Below, piece by piece: positions 1 to 8,164 of a DNA stretch of 64,000 bases. The stretch is from Chryseobacterium sp. MEBOG06. GTDB taxonomy: Bacteria; Bacteroidota; Bacteroidia; Flavobacteriales; Weeksellaceae. The translations under genes were made by a program, and so were the position numbers. The stretch covers positions 1,736,001 to 1,800,000 of the forward strand of contig NZ_CP084580.1 of NCBI RefSeq assembly GCF_021869765.1. Reading direction: 5' to 3'. Below the pieces are notes generated by a model. It saw nothing but the letters and a program-made list of their open reading frames with translations, did not search any database and was not told the origin of the DNA. The stretch's first letter is position 1; every line of letters starts with the position of its first letter.

Positions 1-12
1 GACAAACATGTG

Positions 13-42
13 AAAAACTGCTGGTTTTCCGGCAGTTTTTTT
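13..42 (+). terminator. intrinsic terminator of a gene left of the window
   Basis: An inverted repeat AAAACTGCTGG / CCGGCAGTTTT (one G-T wobble) closes over a TTTT loop and runs into a T tract. The gene it ends lies off the left edge. Confidence 0.7.
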
Positions 43-112
43 AGTAGGTCCCTTTATAAAACTGTAGTTGGGAACAGTTTTTGGAGTAAATTGCACTTAC
101 TATAGATAGATT

Positions 113-1762
113 ATGTTTGACAAGCAGCAGAGAAAACTGAAAAGATCCGCCAGATTGATTTCCGTATTAAGTAAATATGGTTTTAAAGATATGCTGGCAA
201 GAATGAACGGTGGAAACAAGCAAGAGGAAATTTCAGAAAATTCCGATGAGATTGTTTCAAAAGGTACCGTTTATGAAAGAATAAGGCTCGCTCTGGAAGA
301 GCTGGGGCCTACGTTTGTCAAACTTGGACAGACCTTCAGTAATCGGGAAGACCTTTTACCTGCGGAACTTATTCAGGAACTGCAGAAACTTCAGGATAAA
401 GTAGAAGTAATAGAAATGGATGTTGAAGATATACTGGAAAGTGAATTCAATATTTCCGTTAAAGACTATTTTCGGGAAATTCAGAAAGAACCTCTGGCTA
501 CAGCCTCCATTGCACAGGTTTATAAAGCTGTTTTGCTGGATGGAAGCCCTGTTATTTTAAAATTAAAAAAACCGGACGTACAATCTGTCATTGAAGATGA
601 CCTGCTATTGATCAAGGATATTGAGAAATTGATATCTGCATATTCAGAAATAGGAGAGCAGCTTAATCTGAAACAGGCAATTTCTACTTTTGAAAAATCA
701 TTGCTGGAAGAACTTTCTCTGATCAATGAAAGGAATAATATTCAACAGTTTCGTCTCAATTTTAAAAATAATAAAGAAACTTACGTTCCGATAGTCTATG
801 ATGAATTTTCCAACAATAATATTCTTTGTATGGAATTTATTGATGGAATAAAGGTGACAGATCAGCCTGGTCTTATTGCTCACGATATAGACCCGGTGAA
901 AGTTTCAGAAGCCGGATTGAGACTTTTTGTTTCTCAGATTTTAGATTATGGATTCTTTCATGCAGATCCTCATGCAGGAAATATTTTAGTAAAAAAAGAC
1001 GGCAGAATTGTTTTTATTGATTTCGGTGCTGTAGGAAAAATCCAGCCCAATGATAAAGAGATCCTTGAAAATCTGATTGTCAGTTTTGTGGCTAAAAATC
1101 CGCATAAAATTGTCCGCTACCTTAAAAAAATGGCTGTAAGCTATGAGATCCCGGACGAAAGAAGATTTGAAAATGATGTGGAAGATATTCTCAACTTCGT
1201 TCACAGCTCGTCGTTGAAAGAAATCAATGTTCAGGTGATTATCAATAAAATGAAAGATATTTTAAAAGATAACAGGCTTTATATGCCGGATTATTTTTAC
1301 CTTTTATTTAAAGGAATAAGCCTGATAGAAGGTGTAGGAAGAACAATCAACCCAGAGCTTGATATTGTTAAAAGTCTCCATCCCTATACCAAAAAGATAT
1401 TCACCAGAAAAATTAACCCGAAAAATATTTTAAAAACGGGAATGGACAGAATGATGAATTTCACAGACAATATAGATGAAATTCCCAAAGAGCTTCGTTC
1501 TGTTCTTCAGAAATTAGATGAAAATAAGTTTACGGTCTCCACCGAGAGCAAAAATATAGAAAAGACCAATCAGCTCATCAAATCCAGCGTGGTCAATCTG
1601 ATCTTGGCAATGATCTTAGGAGCTAATATCATTGCAACGGCTATTGTTTTCGCATCAGAATCCGGACCCAGAATAGGAGAGTTGTCTTTGGTAGCTGTTC
1701 TAGGCTTTACCTTTTCAGTCGTATTGGTTGTAATACTTTTATTGAGAGTAACTAGAAAGTGA
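113..1762 (+). CDS. ABC1/UbiB (AarF) family atypical kinase-like protein
   Basis: This 549-residue protein belongs to the ABC1/UbiB family of protein-kinase-like ATPases, which support isoprenoid-quinone synthesis or lipid homeostasis at the membrane. The family signature KxGQ is at residues 70-73 (VKLGQ). The catalytic loop HADPHAGN occupies about 283-290, and the DFG motif (DFGAVG) begins at D303. Two hydrophobic segments at the C-terminus (about 495-545) would anchor it in the inner membrane, the usual UbiB arrangement. It is monocistronic, with its own leader after a terminator. Family identity is clear. Flavobacteria use menaquinone, so a strict ubiquinone role is unlikely and the substrate is unknown. 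Confidence 0.9.
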   Translation: MFDKQQRKLKRSARLISVLSKYGFKDMLARMNGGNKQEEISENSDEIVSKGTVYERIRLALEELGPTFVKLGQTFSNREDLLPAELIQELQKLQDKVEVIEMDVEDILESEFNISVKDYFREIQKEPLATASIAQVYKAVLLDGSPVILKLKKPDVQSVIEDDLLLIKDIEKLISAYSEIGEQLNLKQAISTFEKSLLEELSLINERNNIQQFRLNFKNNKETYVPIVYDEFSNNNILCMEFIDGIKVTDQPGLIAHDIDPVKVSEAGLRLFVSQILDYGFFHADPHAGNILVKKDGRIVFIDFGAVGKIQPNDKEILENLIVSFVAKNPHKIVRYLKKMAVSYEIPDERRFENDVEDILNFVHSSSLKEINVQVIINKMKDILKDNRLYMPDYFYLLFKGISLIEGVGRTINPELDIVKSLHPYTKKIFTRKINPKNILKTGMDRMMNFTDNIDEIPKELRSVLQKLDENKFTVSTESKNIEKTNQLIKSSVVNLILAMILGANIIATAIVFASESGPRIGELSLVAVLGFTFSVVLVVILLLRVTRK

Positions 1763-1849
1763 TCTGGAAGAAAGAAATAAAATTTCAATAACTCAAAACC
1801 AGGAATCACACATTGCTGAGAGTTTCACTTTACATAAAAAACAATAACA

Positions 1850-2359
1850 ATGAAAACAATTATTACATCAGTATTCATTTTCTGCAGTCTGTTTTATAAA
1901 GCTCAGGAAGGCAATAATGAAAAGATTTCAGGAGACTTTGATGGCAACGGAACAAAAGAATATGCCTATACAAAAGTCAGCGATTGCAGTGATGAATGTG
2001 ATGGTAAATGTGATACTACCGTCTATTTCAGTGATGAAAATATAAAACCATTTATTATTTCACCCGCCAATGGGGGAACTTTATATAATTTAGGCGATCT
2101 TAATAATGACGGAAAAGACGACATTGGTTTTTATCCTAATTGGTGTACAAGCTGCTGGCATCCTTTTTATGTATATACATTTGGGAAAACAGGCTGGAAA
2201 CCATTAGTGCCTTCCATTTCTACTCATTGCAGTCAGTGGGAGGAAAATCAATTTCCAATCAAAAAAGACCCGAAGAAAAAAGGCTACGTCATCATCACTA
2301 CCAGCAAATGGGAAGATGATGATATCAGGATTAGCAGTAAAAGCGTTAAGGTTAATTGA
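1850..2359 (+). CDS. small secreted protein with FG-GAP/VCBS-like Asp-rich loops
   Basis: A 169-residue protein with an N-terminal signal peptide of about 18 residues ending before QEGNN. Two loops, DFDGNGTKEYAY and DLNNDGKDDIGFYP, resemble the calcium-binding or turn motifs of FG-GAP/VCBS repeats. Cysteines are plentiful (C43, C47, C51 region and a CTSCW motif), which suggests disulfides in the periplasm or outside. I do not recognise the family beyond this. It probably forms a small beta structure. The stop codon abuts an AT-rich repeat-like spacer. Confidence 0.6.
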   Translation: MKTIITSVFIFCSLFYKAQEGNNEKISGDFDGNGTKEYAYTKVSDCSDECDGKCDTTVYFSDENIKPFIISPANGGTLYNLGDLNNDGKDDIGFYPNWCTSCWHPFYVYTFGKTGWKPLVPSISTHCSQWEENQFPIKKDPKKKGYVIITTSKWEDDDIRISSKSVKVN

Positions 2360-2480
2360 AAATTGAAAGTGGAAAATTGAAGATGACTTATTATAATTTT
2401 TTTCATTTTATGTCTTTATTCTCAAATTCCTATTTTCTATTCTTCATTTTTAATTGCCTCTTTTCTCTATATTTTAAATT
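2360..2480. repeat. AT-rich degenerate inverted-repeat spacer, copy 1
   Basis: The left side reads GAAAATTGAAAGTGGAAAATTGAA. The right side, read on the other strand, gives a similar AATTAAAAATGAAGAATAG. Similar AATTGAAA / AATTTAGAA-type tracts recur at about 42627-42725 and 59050-59150, always between genes. I infer a degenerate dispersed element, although low-complexity AT sequence could also look like this. Confidence 0.35.
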
Positions 2481-2495
2481 ATACATATTAATACC

Positions 2496-2503
2496 TATCT
2501 TTG
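2496..2503 (+). promoter_or_regulatory. -7 element (TATCTTTG) of the helicase gene
   Basis: This is an exact match to the Bacteroidetes -7 consensus TAnnTTTG. It ends only 4 nt before the helicase ATG, so the transcript would start at or next to the start codon (leaderless or nearly so). No good -33 TTTG is seen at normal spacing. Confidence 0.45.
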
Positions 2504-2507
2504 CAAA

Positions 2508-3860
2508 ATGGAAAAACTCACTTTTGCAGATTTTGACCTGCCGGTTAAAATTCTTGATGTTTTAGCAGATTTAGAATTATTTGAACCTACACCGATCCAG
2601 GAGAAGAGCTTAAAGCCTATTCTTTCCGGAAGAGATGTAATGGGAATTGCACAGACTGGAACAGGAAAAACTTTAGCTTATTTATTACCGGTTCTTAAAG
2701 GCTGGAAATACAGTAAAACAGGTAACCCAACTGTTTTGGTGCTTGTTCCTACAAGAGAATTGGTGGTTCAGGTAACTGAAATTCTTGAAAAACTGACAGA
2801 AGGTATTACTGCAAGAGTAATTGGAATATATGGAGGGAAAAATATTAACACTCAAAAACTCTTGTTTAATGATGGTTGTGATATTTTGGTTGGAACTCCA
2901 GGTAGAGTGATGGATCTTTCCATAGATAATGCTATTTCTCTGAAAGAAGTACAGAAATTGATCATTGATGAATTTGATGAAATGCTGAACTTAGGTTTCA
3001 GACCTCAGCTTACTCATATTTTTGAAATGATGAAAGAGAAAAGACAGAACATCCTTTTCTCCGCAACCATGACAGAAGCCGTAGATGAAATGCTGGATGT
3101 GTATTTTGCAAGTCCAATTGAAATTTCGTTGGCAAAATCAGGAACACCGCTTGAAAAAATCGAACAGACTGCGTATAAAGTTGAAAACTTTAATACAAAA
3201 ATTAATCTTCTTGAGCATTTATTGAAGAACAATGACGATATGTCTAAGGTCTTGATTTTCAACAATAATAAAAAACATGCCGATCTGCTCTTTACTAAAA
3301 TAGATGAACTTTTCCCTGGCCAGTTTGATGTAATTCACTCCAATAAGTCTCAGAATTACAGACTTAAGGCGATGAAAAGCTTTGAAGACGAAGAAGTAAG
3401 AGGACTTATTACTACAGATGTAATGGCAAGAGGTCTTGATATTTCAAATGTCACCCATGTTATCAACTTTGAAATTCCTGAGATCCCGGAGCAGTATATT
3501 CATAGAATCGGTAGAACCGGTAGAGCTGATAAAGAAGGTAAAGCAATCGCTTTTGTTACCAAAAAAGAAGAACCTTTGATTCTTGATATTGAGTTATTGA
3601 TGGATAAGGATCTTAAATTTAATGACTTCCCGGAAGAAGTTAAGATCAATGCTAAAAAAATCGTTTCTGAAGAAGATCAGATTGTGATGAAAAACCCGGC
3701 ACAGGTAAAACTGAATGAAGGGGGAGCAGCATTCCATGAGAAAAAGTCTAAAAATACAAAAGAAAACTGGGGTGGACCTTCGAAAAGAAAAACACCTAAG
3801 AAGTTTGGAGCAAACAGAGCCCAGCAGAAAGCGATCTCTAAGTCCAAAAGAAAGAAATAA
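2508..3860 (+). CDS. DEAD-box-family ATP-dependent RNA helicase (DEFD variant)
   Basis: A 450-residue superfamily-2 RNA helicase with the full motif set: Q motif (FEPTPIQ), Walker A AQTGTGKT with K54, PTREL, TPGR, motif III SAT, motif V ARGLDI and motif VI HRIGRTGR. Motif II reads DEFD (D154-D157) instead of DEAD; the two acidic ATPase residues are kept. The C-terminal tail of about 70 residues is very basic (KSKRKK end), as expected for RNA binding. It probably remodels rRNA or mRNA structure in the cytoplasm. It is monocistronic, with a possible leaderless start and a strong terminator. The exact RhlE/CshA-type orthology is uncertain. Confidence 0.93.
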   Translation: MEKLTFADFDLPVKILDVLADLELFEPTPIQEKSLKPILSGRDVMGIAQTGTGKTLAYLLPVLKGWKYSKTGNPTVLVLVPTRELVVQVTEILEKLTEGITARVIGIYGGKNINTQKLLFNDGCDILVGTPGRVMDLSIDNAISLKEVQKLIIDEFDEMLNLGFRPQLTHIFEMMKEKRQNILFSATMTEAVDEMLDVYFASPIEISLAKSGTPLEKIEQTAYKVENFNTKINLLEHLLKNNDDMSKVLIFNNNKKHADLLFTKIDELFPGQFDVIHSNKSQNYRLKAMKSFEDEEVRGLITTDVMARGLDISNVTHVINFEIPEIPEQYIHRIGRTGRADKEGKAIAFVTKKEEPLILDIELLMDKDLKFNDFPEEVKINAKKIVSEEDQIVMKNPAQVKLNEGGAAFHEKKSKNTKENWGGPSKRKTPKKFGANRAQQKAISKSKRKK

Positions 3861-3863
3861 AAT

Positions 3864-3895
3864 AAAAAACTCCCATTTTATATTGGGAGTTTTTT
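3864..3895. terminator. bidirectional terminator between helicase and TPR gene
   Basis: A perfect 12-bp stem, AAAAAACTCCCA / TGGGAGTTTTTT, with an 8-nt loop lies between two convergent genes. A runs and T runs flank it, so it can serve both strands. Confidence 0.85.
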
Positions 3896-3901
3896 ATTTT
3901 C

Positions 3902-4867
3902 CTAGTCAAATTTGATATTGTTGTTTTTTAATATTTCCTTAAACCTATCTGATTTACCTTCCTCTTTCATGCTCTTGTAGATATAGCCTATCATGGTTTC
4001 GGCATCAGACCGATATGGAGATTTCTGCTCACTGTAAATCCTGTATGCTCTGCAGATATTATCGAGCCCTTTTTCATTATTTTTCAAATGGGTAAAGTAG
4101 ACCTGCCCCATTCCATAGTAAACCTCCGGGTCACCTGGATATACCTTGTCAAAATCGTTATATGCATCAATAGCTTTTTGATATTCCTTTTTATAAACAT
4201 ACGTTATCGCTATATTCTGTAAAGGCATTTTACCTTTAGGATCAATAGATAAAGACTGCTTATAAGCATGAAGAGCCTTATCATATTCTTCAACCCTTCT
4301 GTAACATATTCCGAGATTATCCCAGGCATAAATAAACTTTGGGTCAATTTTTAAAGCCTGTTCATAATTTTGGATGGCTTCTTTCCAGTCTTCCTTTTTT
4401 GATGCATCAACTGCTTTCTGGTAGAAATCAATTGCAGTTTCATTTTTTGAAAACTTGTCGTAATTGGTTTCTGAACTTTGGGTAGCTCTTTTCAGACTTT
4501 CACAGTTTTGCATCAGATACCGCTCAATTTCATTATAACTGTCCTTGTACTGCTGTGAATCTTTGTTGGTATTAAAAGTCAGGTTAATCTGCTTTTTACC
4601 ATTCATTTCAGGCGCTTTTTCCGACAGTTTCTCTGCTCCTTTTAAAAGATTTGAAATCTGAAGAGCCCCTGTATATTTGTCAATGCAGTCATGCATATCT
4701 TTGATGATATCTTCTTTCTTCCGGTTAGCCAGGGAGATAGAATCAGTGCATTGACAGGCATTTTCTGAAAGCTCCTGAAGAGCTGTTTTTTTATTCAGGT
4801 TATTCTGAGAAAACGAAAGTGAATACAGGGAAATAAAAAATAAAATGGTTATTGTTTTTTTTATCAT
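3902..4867 (-). CDS. secreted tetratricopeptide-repeat protein
   Basis: A 321-residue protein with a signal peptide (about residues 1-20, ending SFSQ). An N-terminal helical region of about 120 residues is followed by several TPR units from about residue 145 to 290 (for example AIQNYEQALKIDPKFIYAW and ALHAYKQSLSIDPKG). TPR arrays are protein-binding scaffolds; this one would sit in the periplasm. It follows the SGNH hydrolase gene by 9 nt on the same strand, so the two are probably co-transcribed. The partner is unknown. Confidence 0.75.
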   Translation of the reverse strand: MIKKTITILFFISLYSLSFSQNNLNKKTALQELSENACQCTDSISLANRKKEDIIKDMHDCIDKYTGALQISNLLKGAEKLSEKAPEMNGKKQINLTFNTNKDSQQYKDSYNEIERYLMQNCESLKRATQSSETNYDKFSKNETAIDFYQKAVDASKKEDWKEAIQNYEQALKIDPKFIYAWDNLGICYRRVEEYDKALHAYKQSLSIDPKGKMPLQNIAITYVYKKEYQKAIDAYNDFDKVYPGDPEVYYGMGQVYFTHLKNNEKGLDNICRAYRIYSEQKSPYRSDAETMIGYIYKSMKEEGKSDRFKEILKNNNIKFD

Positions 4868-4876
4868 GATTTTGGT

Positions 4877-5533
4877 TTACTTCATATAGGGAGTCATCAC
4901 CTTTGCCCAGATTTTATAGCCTTCCGGTTTAAAGTGAAGCATATCTTCTACAAAGATGTCTTTTCTTACATTTCCGTTGGAATCTTCCATGGCTTTTGTA
5001 ACGTCAATAAATTTAGACTTACGTTGTTTTTTCATAAAAGCAGCAATCATGGTATTGGCTTGCTTCATCTGCGGCCATAGCTGCTCTCTGCTGGGAGAAT
5101 ACTTCATTGAAATATAATCAACTTCAATTGCAGGAAACCTCTGGCGTATTTTTGCATAAAAATCTTTGTACCTGCTGACAACTTCCTCCGCTTTTAGCTG
5201 ATGATTATCGGCAAAGTCATTCTCACCACAGTATATAATGATCTGCTTCGGCTGATAAGGGGCTAGGAGATCATTGGCAAAATAATTAAGATCTGCAAGC
5301 CTGGAACCTCCAAAACCTCTGTTAATGATCGTTTTACCAGGAAAATAATCGGCAACATCTGTCCATTTTGTAAAAGATGAACTACCTATGAATAAAATGG
5401 CATCTTTTGGAGGAGGGTTTTGTTGATCTAGTTTCTTGAATTCCTGAACGTCTTGCCAATACATTGGTTTTGTTTCCTGTGAAAAGGAAAAGGTAAAATA
5501 CAGCAATAGAAATGCTGATAGAATCTTCTTCAT
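4877..5533 (-). CDS. secreted SGNH/GDSL-family hydrolase
   Basis: A 218-residue protein with a signal peptide (about 1-19). SGNH blocks are present: block I FIGSSSFTKW with nucleophile candidate S52, block II NRGFGGSRL with G74/G75, block III GEND with N105, and block V DMLH with D197 and H200. These enzymes are esterases, lipases or carbohydrate O-deacetylases, acting here in the envelope or outside. It is transcribed ahead of the TPR gene with a 9-nt gap. The substrate cannot be read from sequence. Confidence 0.85.
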   Translation of the reverse strand: MKKILSAFLLLYFTFSFSQETKPMYWQDVQEFKKLDQQNPPPKDAILFIGSSSFTKWTDVADYFPGKTIINRGFGGSRLADLNYFANDLLAPYQPKQIIIYCGENDFADNHQLKAEEVVSRYKDFYAKIRQRFPAIEVDYISMKYSPSREQLWPQMKQANTMIAAFMKKQRKSKFIDVTKAMEDSNGNVRKDIFVEDMLHFKPEGYKIWAKVMTPYMK

Positions 5534-5568
5534 TGTTTTCAGATTTAAATTTGAGTTAAAAATAATAA

Positions 5569-5593
5569 AAAACTCCCGATCATCGGGAGTTTT
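5569..5593 (-). terminator. terminator after the lipocalin-like lipoprotein gene
   Basis: The stem AAAACTCCCG / CGGGAGTTTT with a 5-nt loop lies 6 nt past the lipoprotein stop codon, followed on the minus strand by TTTTTTATT. It separates that gene from the SGNH-TPR pair. Confidence 0.8.
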
Positions 5594-5598
5594 ATGTT

Positions 5599-6060
5599 TT
5601 ATCTTTTGTAACTAACGTAGTTGATGTCGGGGATCTTATCTCCATTGATGTCAAAGTTTCCAAATTGCTGTGCAAGTCTGAATTCTTTGTTGGTTAAAAC
5701 TTCAATTTTATAGTTCATGTTTCCTTCTCCATTGAATTTAATCCCTAGAACTTTAGAGTCACCATCATAAGTATAGGTTCCTTCATTTTTATCAGATTGC
5801 TGGCAGTCTGCTCCTGTTCCGGTATACGCAGTATAGCTTACATAGTAATCTGTTCTAAGGAAAAGCGTGTTCTTAGCCTCACATCCTGTTAAAATCTCAG
5901 TATAAAGTACTGTTTTATTGTCTTTTCCGGAAATTATTTCCCTTTTAACTTCCTTCCAATCTCCCTTCATTATGTCCATTTCGTATGCATCAATATTATC
6001 ATCTTTACAAGAGGTAAGTGCCAAGGCAGAAAAGGCCAATAAAAGTAGTTGTTTTTTCAT
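5599..6060 (-). CDS. lipocalin-like lipoprotein
   Basis: A 153-residue protein with a lipoprotein signal peptide. The lipobox LTSC places the lipidated cysteine at C18. The following sequence (GDWKEVKREIISGKDNKT, then alternating beta strands) resembles the small lipocalin-like domains common in Flavobacteriia lipoproteins. Two further cysteines may form a disulfide. It is probably anchored in the outer or inner membrane facing the periplasm. It has its own terminator. The ligand is unknown and the family call rests on pattern only. Confidence 0.6.
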   Translation of the reverse strand: MKKQLLLLAFSALALTSCKDDNIDAYEMDIMKGDWKEVKREIISGKDNKTVLYTEILTGCEAKNTLFLRTDYYVSYTAYTGTGADCQQSDKNEGTYTYDGDSKVLGIKFNGEGNMNYKIEVLTNKEFRLAQQFGNFDINGDKIPDINYVSYKR

Positions 6061-6200
6061 TTTACAAATTTAAGAATATGCTAAAATATAAATAAATTTG
6101 AAATATCCGTAATGAAATCACGATTTTCTAAACAAATGTTTATAAAAAAGATAATTCTTAAAACTCTGTTTAAGATTTTAATTAAAAACGGCTGAAAAAG

Positions 6201-6224
6201 AATTCTAGTTTAAAAACTAGAATT
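6201..6224. repeat. AT-rich palindrome in the 6061-6372 gap
   Basis: AATTCTAGTTT / AAACTAGAATT is a perfect 11-bp inverted repeat with a 2-nt centre. The rest of this 312-bp gene-free stretch is AT-rich and holds the upstream region of the lipocalin-like gene plus the terminator at 6253-6276. It could be a second terminator or a protein-binding palindrome. Confidence 0.4.
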
Positions 6225-6252
6225 TTGCTATTTAACACCAGTATTAATCAAT

Positions 6253-6276
6253 AAAAGCGGAGTTTACCCCGCTTTT
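6253..6276 (-). terminator. terminator downstream of the yqhD-like gene
   Basis: The stem AAAAGCGG / CCGCTTTT encloses AGTTTACC in the gap after the alcohol dehydrogenase gene. It could work on either strand. Confidence 0.55.
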
Positions 6277-6372
6277 AATATAGATTTACTGCCAACCAGG
6301 CTATAGACGAAACTTAAATTATGATATTGTGAAACTTATAGATATCAAGGTTTTCACTCCAGCCTTAAATTT

Positions 6373-7536
6373 TTAATAACTCATTTCTACAATCTTTAAT
6401 GCGTCTTGCGGAGTCAGTTTTTTGTACTCCCCAAGCCCAAGCCAGTTTCTTTCTGTAAAAGCTTTTTCTACTTTTTCAGCAGTGCCTTTATAGTCTTCTG
6501 TATATTCAGAAAGTTTAGTTTTGATATGAAGGCTGTGGAAAAATTCTTCAAGTTTTTTGATTCCCAGTTCCGCTCTTTCCTCTACAGTGCCTTCTTTAAT
6601 TCCCCAAACTCTTTCCGCATATTGAGCCAGTTTGCCTTTTTTGTCTTCAAAATTATAACGGTAGTGGGATGGAGCGATAATAGCAAGAGTTCTGGCATGG
6701 TCAATACCGAAATAAGCCGTTAGCTCGTGTCCCATGGCGTGTACTGCCCAGTCTGTAATGACTCCTTTCTGGATTAATCCGTTTAAGGCCATTGTACAGC
6801 ACCACATGAAATTTCCTGCAGCGTCATAGTTAAAATCGTCAGCCAAAACCTTAGGCGCAGTTTCCTGCAGGCTGATCAGGATGCTTTCTGCAATTCTTTC
6901 CTGCAGATCAGCAGAAGAAGGTGCAGTCATATATTGCTCCAATACGTGGGTATAGGCATCCGTGATTCCGTTTACGATTTGGTTTTTAGGAATAGATCTG
7001 ATCACTTCAGGATCTAAAACAGAAAACTCCGGGAAAAGACCAGGCCCTCCTGAAGACAGTTTTTCATTCGTTTCTCTTCTTGAGATTACATATCCCGAAT
7101 TCATTTCAGAACCCGTTGCAGGAAGGGTCAAGATACTGCCGAAAGGCATTCCTTCACCTTCAAAAGTTCTTACCGGCTTTTTCAGAATTTCCCATGGCTC
7201 ACCATTATAATTGGCTGCAGCAGAAAGGAATTTTGTTCCGTCAATTACCGATCCGCCACCCACAGCAAGAAGATAAGTGATGTTTTTTTCTTTAATGAAG
7301 CTCAAAGCATTGATCAGGACTTCATATTCAGGGTTGGCAGGAACTCCTCCGAACTCATAAAGCTCATGATCTTTTAAAGCTTCTTTCACCTGATCGTAAA
7401 CACCATTGTTTTTAATGCTTCCACCACCGTAGATCATTAATATCTTAGCATCTTTAGGGATTTCTTTGGAAATTTTTGCAATTTCACCCTTCCCGAAAAG
7501 TATTTTAGTTGGATTTTTAAATTCGAAATTAAGCAT
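6373..7536 (-). CDS. yqhD: NADPH-dependent iron-family alcohol/aldehyde dehydrogenase (YqhD type)
   Basis: A 387-residue group III alcohol dehydrogenase, the same length as E. coli YqhD and closely similar in pattern throughout (GKGEIAK, YGGGSIK at 36-42, AVGGGSVIDGTKF at 91-103). The four metal ligands of the family can be placed at D193, H197, H266 and H280. YqhD reduces a wide range of toxic aldehydes to alcohols with NADPH in the cytoplasm. The gene lies 121 nt downstream of an HxlR regulator on the same strand, which fits aldehyde- or electrophile-responsive control. Confidence in the family is high; physiological substrates are inferred. Confidence 0.9.
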   Translation of the reverse strand: MLNFEFKNPTKILFGKGEIAKISKEIPKDAKILMIYGGGSIKNNGVYDQVKEALKDHELYEFGGVPANPEYEVLINALSFIKEKNITYLLAVGGGSVIDGTKFLSAAANYNGEPWEILKKPVRTFEGEGMPFGSILTLPATGSEMNSGYVISRRETNEKLSSGGPGLFPEFSVLDPEVIRSIPKNQIVNGITDAYTHVLEQYMTAPSSADLQERIAESILISLQETAPKVLADDFNYDAAGNFMWCCTMALNGLIQKGVITDWAVHAMGHELTAYFGIDHARTLAIIAPSHYRYNFEDKKGKLAQYAERVWGIKEGTVEERAELGIKKLEEFFHSLHIKTKLSEYTEDYKGTAEKVEKAFTERNWLGLGEYKKLTPQDALKIVEMSY

Positions 7537-7657
7537 TGTTCTAAATTTATTTAAGTCAAATTTACGGAATGAAAAAGTAAAACTGAGTTAACGAAATTTT
7601 AAAATTACTATGATTCATTTTAATGAAAGCTATTATCTGATCGTTTTCATCCGGAAA

Positions 7658-8065
7658 CTACTGAGGACTCAAAAGATAGACTTTTGCCCGTTTTATAAAA
7701 TCCTCTTTTCCTTTCTTTATATCGTCAAGTAATTCTTTCCGGTCATCCGGAATTGTCAGGTACTTATCTCCCCAAAGGTTAATTTCAACAATTATGGGAA
7801 TCAGATCAATTCCTTTTTCTGTAAGGTGATACAGGATTTTCAGTTTATTGTCCGGATGATCCCTTTTGCCGATAATCCCGTCATCCATTAGATTTTGAAG
7901 CCGTGAAGCGAGAATATTGGTAGCTATTTTTTCATCAGCTTTCAGAAAATCGCCATAGGTACATTCCTTTTTTATCATCAAATCGCGGATAATCAACAGA
8001 GACCACTTGTCTCCCCACATTTCAAGGGAGCAACTGATGGGGCAGTCTGATCTTTTTTTACTCAT
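7658..8065 (-). CDS. HxlR-family transcriptional regulator
   Basis: A 135-residue winged-helix regulator of the HxlR/YodB family. The characteristic N-terminal stretch C8PISCSLEMWGDKWSLLIIRDL is present, with two cysteines (C8, C12) in the position where YodB-type members sense electrophiles. The wing and dimer helix follow (LYHLTEKG, then IVEINLWGDKY). It is divergent from lpdA across a 99-nt gap holding a 10-bp inverted repeat and sits upstream of yqhD. I infer that it controls both. Thiol sensing is inferred from family knowledge, not shown here. Confidence 0.88.
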   Translation of the reverse strand: MSKKRSDCPISCSLEMWGDKWSLLIIRDLMIKKECTYGDFLKADEKIATNILASRLQNLMDDGIIGKRDHPDNKLKILYHLTEKGIDLIPIIVEINLWGDKYLTIPDDRKELLDDIKKGKEDFIKRAKVYLLSPQ

Positions 8066-8084
8066 TTTGTTAATTTTTAAATAA

Positions 8085-8135
8085 TACTTGCAAATTGAAA
8101 GTGTTTAATTTAATTTTGCTTTTATTTTGCAAGTA
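8085..8135. promoter_or_regulatory. candidate HxlR operator pair in the divergent promoter
   Basis: TACTTGCAAA (8085-8094) and TTTGCAAGTA (8126-8135) are perfect 10-bp inverted copies 31 nt apart, in the only intergenic region between the regulator and lpdA. A TATTTTG sequence near the -7 position of lpdA overlaps the right copy. This is a typical layout for repressor sites controlling both directions. Confidence 0.6.
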
Positions 8136-8164
8136 AATTTAATCATAAAAAATTAATAAATAAA

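Noticed and set aside
2356..2565. Small Phe-rich reading frame between the secreted protein and the helicase
   Set aside because: It lies in an AT-rich spacer and overlaps the helicase start; composition is explained by the spacer repeat pattern.
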